Below are positions 1 through 4,548 of a stretch of DNA of 5,873 nucleotides, piece after piece. The notes under the pieces are model-generated. The model saw nothing but the letters and a program-made list of their open reading frames with translations. It was not told where the DNA came from and did no database searches. The first letter of the stretch is position 1. Each line of letters begins with the position of its first letter. Source of the DNA: Alphaproteobacteria bacterium (GTDB taxonomy: Bacteria; Pseudomonadota; Alphaproteobacteria; JAJFFI01); the NCBI GenBank assembly GCA_021776755.1, contig JAJFFI010000278.1, forward strand, positions 1 to 5,873, read 5' to 3'. Both the position numbers and the translations under genes were made by a program.

Positions 1-116
1 TTATGGATGTTACTTTGATATGTAAAGCGACGGATCGGCCGCACTCCGAAAATCCGATCTGGGCTCAGGGCTGGAAATGAAAGAGGTGTGCGCCGGGGCG
101 CCGCCGCGAACGGTTG
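1..116. other. Non-coding flank downstream of the regulator gene
   Basis: No gene is supported here. The first 30 bases are AT-rich compared with the rest of the window. GATCGG (33-38) and CCGATC (54-59) could form a 6-bp stem with a 15-base loop on the minus-strand transcript. Only a weak T-rich stretch follows, so it is at best a poor terminator for the gntR end of the operon. Confidence 0.3.
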
Positions 117-821
117 TCAGAAGCGGGCGTCGACAGTCGCGCGGGTGAACGACTCGGTGTAGTCGATCAGGGCATCAAGCGCCGTGGCGGCGCGGTCGGC
201 CTCGCCAGCCGAGATCGACCGGGCCTGCTCGGCGTGGAGCCGGGCGCAGAGCGGCAGATCTGCCGCCTGCTTGTAGTGGAGGTACCAGAACCGCCGGGAC
301 AGGCCCTGCATCAGCCCCATCGTGCGTTCGGCGTATTCGTTGTGCGCGGCTTCGATCACGAGCAGGTTCAGGTCCCGGTCGAGCCGCATGAAGGCAATAT
401 CGTCATTCTGCTCGGCGGCCAGATCCATGCCCTCGGCAATATCCGAAAATCGCCGGGCCTGGTCCGGCGTCCGCCGGCTGGCGGCTGCCCGCGACATCAT
501 GCGCTCGATCTCGCGACGCACCTCGAGCAAGAGAAGCTGCTTGCGCGGGTTTGTATCGGAAACGAGCACACCCTTGCGGGGCAGGATGACGACAAGCCCT
601 TCCCTCGCGAGTCGCTGCAGGGCTTCGCGGATCGGCGTCCGGCCGATGCCGAGGTCCTTGGACAGCGACTGCTCGGACAGGATTTCACCGGGCGCCAGTT
701 GCAGCGTGACAATCAGTTCCTCGAGCTGCCGGTAGGCGCGGTCGGTCAGCGTCCCGCTCCGCCCGTTCTCCGGCGCATTCGGGTCGTCAGATTTCGCAGG
801 TCGTGGCGTGATTTCCGTCAT
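117..821 (-). CDS. GntR-family transcriptional regulator, FCD (FadR C-terminal) subfamily
   Basis: A 234-residue one-component regulator. Residues 24-90 form the winged helix-turn-helix: a first helix from LTDRAYRQLEEL, LAPGEILSEQSLSKDLGIG, then the recognition helix in RTPIREALQRLAREGL (61-76) and the wing around PRKGVLV. Residues about 95-225 are an all-helical FCD ligand domain. In that domain the usual Asp is present (D148) and one metal His is kept (H196). The positions usually held by two other His appear as N152 (in LDRDLN) and L218 (in LDALID), so metal binding is probably weak or lost. The ATG at 821 is the first possible start, since an in-frame stop lies nine bases upstream. No clear Shine-Dalgarno is visible, and translation may depend on coupling to the panB-like gene 35 bases upstream. 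It probably controls this cluster in response to a small acid or pathway intermediate; the effector is unknown. Confidence 0.9.
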   Translation of the reverse strand: MTEITPRPAKSDDPNAPENGRSGTLTDRAYRQLEELIVTLQLAPGEILSEQSLSKDLGIGRTPIREALQRLAREGLVVILPRKGVLVSDTNPRKQLLLLEVRREIERMMSRAAASRRTPDQARRFSDIAEGMDLAAEQNDDIAFMRLDRDLNLLVIEAAHNEYAERTMGLMQGLSRRFWYLHYKQAADLPLCARLHAEQARSISAGEADRAATALDALIDYTESFTRATVDARF

Positions 822-837
822 CGCTGGGTCTTATGCC

Positions 838-854
838 ACGGGCACCCCGCCCGC
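838..854 (-). other. Short stem-loop between panB-like and gntR genes
   Basis: CGGGC (839-843) and GCCCG (849-853) can pair around a 5-base loop in the 35-base gap. No T-run follows. It may limit read-through or simply reflect base composition. Confidence 0.25.
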
Positions 855-856
855 GC

Positions 857-1765
857 CTATATCTGCTTGCGCTTTTCAACCAGCGTCGCGAACGCGTCAA
901 ACACCTCATCCGACACGCCATAGGTATGATCGTCGTCGGGGAAGCTGCCCTCTTTCACCTCTTTGACATACTGGCTGATGCCGCCCACCGCGACTTCGGT
1001 CAGCTTGGCGAATCGTTTGGTGAATTTCGGCTTGAAGTCGGTGAACACACCGAGCAGGTCGTGACACAGCAGGATCTGGCCGTCCGTGCCCACACCGGCG
1101 CCGATGCCGATGGTCGGGATCTCGAGTTGCTCCGAGATCAGCCGCGCGATTCGTCCCGGCACTGCCTCGAACTCGAGCATGAAACAGCCGGCATCCTCGA
1201 TCGCGAGCGCGTCCTCAAGAATTTTCATTGCAGTTTCGGGCGTCCGGCCCTGGATCTTGAAGCCGCCGAACATCGCGACCGTGTGCGGGGTCAGCCCGAT
1301 ATGCGAGGCCGTCGGAATGCCGGAATCGACCAGCGATTTCAGGATATGCGCCTGGGTCTTGCCGCCCTGGGGTTTGACCGCGTCCGAGCCCGCCTCTTGC
1401 ATGAAGCGGGTCGCGTTGACCAGCGCCCGGTCGACCGTGTTGTAGCTCTGATAGGGCATGCAGCCGAGCACGAACGTGTTCGGCGCGCCCCGGCGGATGG
1501 CTTGGGCGTGCATCACCATCATGTCCATTGAGGCGGGGATGGTGTTGGGATGCCCGTGCGCAATCATCGCGAGGCTGTCACCGACGACCGCGACATCGAC
1601 GCCCGCCATCTCCGCCCACTGGGCCGAGGTGTAGTCGGGCACCGACATGTAGACCATTTTCTCGCCGGTGTGCTTGGAGTCGCGGATCTCGGTGATCGTG
1701 CGTTTCTTGCGCTCGTCTTTCGCGCCTCCGGCCGACTTTTTGTCCGCTGCTTTCTTGTGGGCCAT
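857..1765 (-). CDS. PanB-like protein (ketopantoate hydroxymethyltransferase family) with altered metal-site residues
   Basis: A 302-residue TIM-barrel protein, collinear with E. coli PanB (264 residues), which adds a hydroxymethyl group from methylene-tetrahydrofolate to 2-oxoisovalerate in pantothenate synthesis. Matching blocks are VGDSLAM (61-67), RRGAPN (91-96), HIGLTPH (155-161), FGGFKIQGR (166-174) and IPTIGIGAG (216-224). By my alignment, metal ligand D45 is kept as D63, catalytic E181 as E200, K112 as K131 and H136 as H155. The second metal ligand D84 is C102, and E114 is Q133. A Lys-rich tail of about 22 residues precedes the family region. The start is supported by AGGGGAG five bases upstream. 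It has its own promoter, and the next gene is a regulator; no panC or panD is seen here. It may be a paralogue acting on another oxo acid or in C-C bond cleavage rather than the housekeeping PanB, so I withhold the symbol. Family is firm; reaction is uncertain. Confidence 0.87.
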   Translation of the reverse strand: MAHKKAADKKSAGGAKDERKKRTITEIRDSKHTGEKMVYMSVPDYTSAQWAEMAGVDVAVVGDSLAMIAHGHPNTIPASMDMMVMHAQAIRRGAPNTFVLGCMPYQSYNTVDRALVNATRFMQEAGSDAVKPQGGKTQAHILKSLVDSGIPTASHIGLTPHTVAMFGGFKIQGRTPETAMKILEDALAIEDAGCFMLEFEAVPGRIARLISEQLEIPTIGIGAGVGTDGQILLCHDLLGVFTDFKPKFTKRFAKLTEVAVGGISQYVKEVKEGSFPDDDHTYGVSDEVFDAFATLVEKRKQI

Positions 1766-1813
1766 GCCCTCTCCCCTGTCCCCGGCCCGTTTTCAGGCCC
1801 TGTTTTCGCACGT

Positions 1814-1833
1814 CCGGGCAGGCAATTGCCCGG
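1814..1833. other. Perfect 7-bp inverted repeat in the panB-like leader
   Basis: CCGGGCA (1814-1820) and TGCCCGG (1827-1833) pair around a 6-base loop; the inner GGCAATTGCC (1821-1830) is itself a perfect palindrome. It lies within the predicted leader, about 50 bases before the start codon. No T-run follows on either strand, so a terminator is unlikely. It may be a leader hairpin or a protein-binding site. Confidence 0.4.
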
Positions 1834-1853
1834 CCCGCGCCCCCCGCTCACAC

Positions 1854-1863
1854 TGATATACCA
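1854..1863. promoter_or_regulatory. Candidate GntR/FCD operator at the panB-like transcription start
   Basis: The minus strand reads TGGTATATCA, one base from the perfect palindrome TGGTATACCA and close to the TNGTNNNACNA pattern known for FCD-type GntR regulators. It overlaps the predicted start of transcription, a position suited to repression, and the same transcript would encode a GntR/FCD regulator. That suggests autoregulation. One site only, so this stays a hypothesis. Confidence 0.4.
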
Positions 1864-1868
1864 TGAAT

Positions 1869-1898
1869 ATGTTAGCGAGCGGGACTCGCGCCGGTCAA
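1869..1898 (-). promoter_or_regulatory. Predicted sigma70-type promoter for the panB-like gene
   Basis: The minus strand has TTGACC (1893-1898) as -35 and TAACAT (1869-1874) as -10, separated by 18 bases. The predicted transcript starts near 1862 and has a leader of about 97 bases. The spacer contains a short inverted repeat, GCGAG/CTCGC (1875-1879 and 1885-1889), that could bind a regulator or be chance. This gap is the only long one between genes, which fits a second transcription unit starting here. Confidence 0.55.
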
Positions 1899-1926
1899 GC
1901 GCGGCATGATCCCGGCGGACTATTTC

Positions 1927-2904
1927 TCACGCCGCGATTGCGTAGCGAATGCGGCGCACTTCCTCGGGAAACTCGTTCATCGAGAGTTCCCATGTGACGC
2001 TGGGCCAGCGCAGCTCGACCTTCTTCTTCCGCGGGCGATATGCCGCCGTGTAGAGCGTGCCAAAGCCGCGGGTGAAGGCGAGCGAATAGAGTGGCGGCTT
2101 CAGGAACGCGCCGATGAATTCGTCCTGGGTCGTACGGTGGAGCGACAGCCGGTTCAGCAGATAGCGCTCACGCTCGACCGAGGCGGTGGCGCGGGCATGG
2201 CTGATCCACTCGACCTTTTCCTGGTGATTGGTCGCGACCGCCACATGGCTCACCACCGTGCGCCCGCCGGGCGCCATCATCACGGTCGCCTTGGCGCCGG
2301 ACTTGTCGAGCACGGTCACGTTGTAGGCCATGTGGCTGGGAATGCGTTCGAGCGCCGCGATTGCCGCTTCTGCAGTCGCGCAGGTCTCGAGCACATAGCG
2401 CAGGATGATCGGCACACCGAACCCGTCGCCGACGTTCTGGTTGCCGCCGAAGGTGAGCGACACCGTCAGCCCGTCCTCATTGGTGCCGTCAACCAGCCCG
2501 ATCAGGCAGTCGGACATGCCGATCACGGTTTTGCCCATCCAGCGGGTCTTGAGATAAACCGCGTCAAAGGCCTTGGTGCTGTAATCGTAGTTTCGCACCA
2601 GCAACGGCTCGCCCCCCGGCCAGACCGCCTGGCTGCAGCCCGAGAGATAGGCCGGCGGGCGGTACAGGCTGAGGAAGCGCGCCGCCAGATCGCCGCCGCC
2701 CACGAGCTCGCAGATGTCGCGGTAGAGCGGCATCATCTCGGGCATGTATTTTTCAAGCGCCCGCAGGCAGGCGAGGTAGGTCGGCCGCTCCTCGATGCCC
2801 TCGCGGACATACCAGCGCTCGTAGCCCGGCCAGTGATGCTCGAAGAACCGGAGCCATTTCGGCCCCGGAACATCCTCGGCGATCGTCGTGAACGAGAGCT
2901 CCAT
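1927..2904 (-). CDS. C45-family autoproteolytic acyltransferase/hydrolase (penicillin N-acyltransferase-like)
   Basis: A 325-residue Ntn-hydrolase of the C45 group, whose known members transfer or remove N-acyl groups on amines (for example fungal acyl-CoA:6-aminopenicillanic acid acyltransferase). The precursor is expected to cut itself before a Cys that becomes the N-terminal nucleophile. Here that is C90 in LSGCSQ (codon 2635-2637), giving a short fragment of 89 residues and a longer one of 236. Other family marks are RNYDY (104-108), GMSDCLIGLVDGTNEDGL (129-146), SLTFGG (149-154) and TNHQ (225-228), the last probably supplying the oxyanion-hole Asn. There is no signal peptide, so it is predicted to be cytoplasmic. 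It is third in the presumed operon after the decarboxylase and ATP-grasp genes. Its partner is plausibly an amine or amide made by those enzymes. The stop is at 1927-1929 and a 161-base regulatory gap follows. Family is clear; hydrolase versus transferase activity and the substrate are open. Confidence 0.88.
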   Translation of the reverse strand: MELSFTTIAEDVPGPKWLRFFEHHWPGYERWYVREGIEERPTYLACLRALEKYMPEMMPLYRDICELVGGGDLAARFLSLYRPPAYLSGCSQAVWPGGEPLLVRNYDYSTKAFDAVYLKTRWMGKTVIGMSDCLIGLVDGTNEDGLTVSLTFGGNQNVGDGFGVPIILRYVLETCATAEAAIAALERIPSHMAYNVTVLDKSGAKATVMMAPGGRTVVSHVAVATNHQEKVEWISHARATASVERERYLLNRLSLHRTTQDEFIGAFLKPPLYSLAFTRGFGTLYTAAYRPRKKKVELRWPSVTWELSMNEFPEEVRRIRYAIAA

Positions 2905-2909
2905 CAGGT

Positions 2910-2914
2910 CCTCC
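2910..2914 (-). promoter_or_regulatory. Ribosome binding site that decides the C45 gene start
   Basis: GGAGG on the minus strand, five bases before the ATG at 2902-2904. The longer frame from TTG at 2962-2964 has no usable Shine-Dalgarno at proper spacing and would add 20 unconserved-looking residues. The ATG at 2904 is preferred. Confidence 0.7.
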
Positions 2915-2926
2915 GCCCCGCCGGAT

Positions 2927-2964
2927 TTGCCCGGCCGGATGTCACTGGCCGGTCCCCGGGCCAA
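2927..2964 (-). other. Intergenic stem-loop between ATP-grasp and C45 genes
   Basis: On the minus strand TTGGCCCGG (2956-2964) can pair with CCGGGCAA (2927-2934), with one bulged G. A competing perfect 6-bp stem joins 2931-2936 with 2947-2952 around a 10-base loop. It lies a dozen bases upstream of the C45 Shine-Dalgarno and is not followed by a T-run. An mRNA stability or translation-tuning element is more likely than a terminator. Function is inferred only. Confidence 0.35.
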
Positions 2965-2967
2965 CCC

Positions 2968-4509
2968 TCAGAGGATTTTGAACTGCGGGTCCGTCTGGTC
3001 AAGGGCAGGCTCGGCCGCCGCGAGCGGACGCCCCTTGAAACCCTTCTTGATCCCGTTAATCCATTTCTTCGACCGGTCGACCAGCTTGAAGCCGTTGTTC
3101 ATCGACCGTCCGCGGGTCACCAGGATGCCGAGATCGGCACCTTCGTAGCGGTAGTCGCCGGGCTTCAGGATGCGCAGGAAGAACGCCTCGCGCTCGCTCT
3201 CCACGGCGCGCCGGTGATAGTCGAAGCGGTCGAACTCGATGCTGCCGTCGTCCTTCATCCGGTAAATGCCGGTCTCGGGAGCGGCACTCAGGATGTCGAC
3301 CGAGTCGTCGGTGTGCTTGATGACCATCTGGGTCCAGCTGTCGATGTTGTCCGGGTCCGCCCAGCGCGCGTTCAGGTCCTCGATGTCGAGGTCGAACTCG
3401 ACGTTGGAGAACTCCAGCAGATGGAACAGGAACAGCGGCGCATCGGCATGCGCGAACGCCGCGTGGTTGGTCATCGACGAGGCGCCGGTGATCCGCGGGT
3501 TGAGCTCGCCGAGATAGATGTTGTCGCTGTCGAGATCGATCAGGAAGTCGAGCTCGAAATAACCGCGATAGCCCTCTTTCTTCAGCTGCTCGCCGAACTG
3601 GAAGGTGTACTGCTTGGCCTGCTCGCGCACTGCCGGCGAGAAGGCGTTGGCGAAAATCTCGTTGCCGCACCAGCCGCCGCGATAGGGGGTCAGTTCCTTG
3701 AAGCCCACGAGTTCGGTCATCAGCGGGCCCACGATGGTGCCCTGCTTGGTGGCGCAGGCCTCGATCGCCGAGCCGCGGCAATTCAGCCGCTTCATGATCT
3801 TGATTTCGCCCTCGCCGATGATCTCGTGCTCGTGCTGGCGGAAATCGGCCTCGGACTTGATGAAGAACGTGGTGTGGCCGCTGTCGCCATAGGCCGACTG
3901 CAGCACCAGGTCGTGGCCGATCCCGGCCTTGTCGCAGACCTTGCGCAACTGGGCGTAACTCTTCACCACGGAGAGCGCATTCGGCACGCTCGGCACCCCG
4001 GCCTTGTCGCCGATGCGCACGGTCTCGATCTTGTTGTCGACCCGGCTGCGGAGCTTGGCCTTCGGGAACCAGACCTTGGCGCCAATGTCCTTGGCCAGCC
4101 GCTCGGTTTCCTCGTCGAACATCAGGAACACCGCCTTCGGGCGCTTGCCGCGGCCCGCGATGTATTCCACCACTTCCTTGTGCTGGAGGAGGTAGTTGTT
4201 GATGTCCTCGATCGACTGGAACTCGGCATGCGGCGCCTCGGCCGGGCACAACACGTTCGGATGGCGGCCGTCATAGCAGTCGATGTAATTGATATACTTG
4301 AAGTTCTTCACCCACTCATCGAGCCCGAGCAGGTTGAAGTTGGTGGCGCTGATGAAATAGATCGGCACCTCGTTCCGGTGGAAGAAACGCCGGATCTCGG
4401 AAATATTGCGCAGCTTCTTCTTCCGCGGACGCCCGCGTTTCTTGCCGGTTGCGGGCTTTGCGGTGCTTTTCGCCGCGCTCTTGGCGGCAGTCCTGGCTTT
4501 GGTCGCCAT
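2968..4509 (-). CDS. ATP-grasp domain protein (biotin carboxylase / carbamoyl-phosphate synthase-like) with AT-hook-like N-terminal tail
   Basis: A 513-residue protein of the ATP-grasp superfamily, enzymes that use ATP to form an acyl-phosphate and join it to an amine, thiol or similar. Residues 1-32 are a Lys/Ala/Thr-rich tail ending in KKRGRPRKKK (23-32). About 40-165 resemble a pre-ATP-grasp Rossmann-like domain. About 165-345 hold the ATP-grasp fold: a Gly/Ser-rich loop YGDSGHTT (207-214), and the Mg-ATP ligands expected at E319 (FELD) and E335/N337 (ELNPR). These are intact, so the protein is probably active. Residues 370-513 match no domain I recognise. There is no biotin-carrier domain in it or nearby, so a true biotin carboxylase role is unlikely. 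The gene sits 39 bases after the decarboxylase and 63 before the C45 gene, probably one operon, so a ligase acting on the decarboxylase product is plausible. Cytoplasmic; no signal peptide or membrane segment. Fold confidence is high; reaction and substrate are unknown. Confidence 0.88.
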   Translation of the reverse strand: MATKARTAAKSAAKSTAKPATGKKRGRPRKKKLRNISEIRRFFHRNEVPIYFISATNFNLLGLDEWVKNFKYINYIDCYDGRHPNVLCPAEAPHAEFQSIEDINNYLLQHKEVVEYIAGRGKRPKAVFLMFDEETERLAKDIGAKVWFPKAKLRSRVDNKIETVRIGDKAGVPSVPNALSVVKSYAQLRKVCDKAGIGHDLVLQSAYGDSGHTTFFIKSEADFRQHEHEIIGEGEIKIMKRLNCRGSAIEACATKQGTIVGPLMTELVGFKELTPYRGGWCGNEIFANAFSPAVREQAKQYTFQFGEQLKKEGYRGYFELDFLIDLDSDNIYLGELNPRITGASSMTNHAAFAHADAPLFLFHLLEFSNVEFDLDIEDLNARWADPDNIDSWTQMVIKHTDDSVDILSAAPETGIYRMKDDGSIEFDRFDYHRRAVESEREAFFLRILKPGDYRYEGADLGILVTRGRSMNNGFKLVDRSKKWINGIKKGFKGRPLAAAEPALDQTDPQFKIL

Positions 4510-4515
4510 CGTTAT

Positions 4516-4522
4516 CCTCCTC
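4516..4522 (-). promoter_or_regulatory. Strong ribosome binding site of the ATP-grasp gene
   Basis: The minus strand reads GAGGAGG followed by six bases and then ATG (4507-4509). This near-perfect Shine-Dalgarno fixes the start at 4509, which means the unusual Lys/Ala-rich tail is really translated. Confidence 0.8.
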
Positions 4523-4529
4523 TGTTATA

Positions 4530-4546
4530 GGCCGCCTTGCGGCGCC
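4530..4546 (-). other. Small GC-rich inverted repeat between decarboxylase and ATP-grasp genes
   Basis: GCCGC (4531-4535) and GCGGC (4539-4543) can pair around a 3-base loop in the 39-base gap. No T-run follows on the minus strand, so it is not a good intrinsic terminator. It could be an mRNA processing or stability element, or chance in GC-rich DNA. Confidence 0.25.
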
Positions 4547-4548
4547 GG

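Noticed and set aside
33..59. Intrinsic terminator for the gntR end of the operon
   Set aside because: The stem is only 6 bp with a 15-base loop and is not followed by a proper T-run on the minus strand.
114..1531. Plus-strand frames of 232-269 codons opposite the gntR and panB-like genes
   Set aside because: They are antisense shadows of genes with clear domain motifs, with no domain signal or start signals of their own.
1793..1864. Possible 23-codon leader ORF (ATG at 1862-1864, stop at 1793-1795) before the panB-like gene
   Set aside because: It has no Shine-Dalgarno, would have to be leaderless, and has no run of a regulatory amino acid as in attenuation peptides. Its ATG falls by chance on the operator-like site.
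3056..4249. Minus-strand frame of 397 codons inside the ATP-grasp gene
   Set aside because: An Arg/Gly/Pro-rich out-of-frame reading of the same DNA; the overlapping frame has the conserved ATP-grasp residues and the strong ribosome binding site.
2968..4509. Reading the ATP-grasp protein as a true biotin carboxylase subunit
   Set aside because: There is no biotin carrier or carboxyltransferase gene nearby and the N-terminal region differs; only the ATP-grasp core residues support the relation.
1906..4530. Very long plus-strand open frame (874 codons) lying opposite the C45 and ATP-grasp genes
   Set aside because: It spans two well-supported minus-strand genes and their gap, has a biased composition typical of the antisense of GC-rich codons, shows no recognisable domain and has no clear ribosome binding site. 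Stop codons are rare on this strand because of GC bias.
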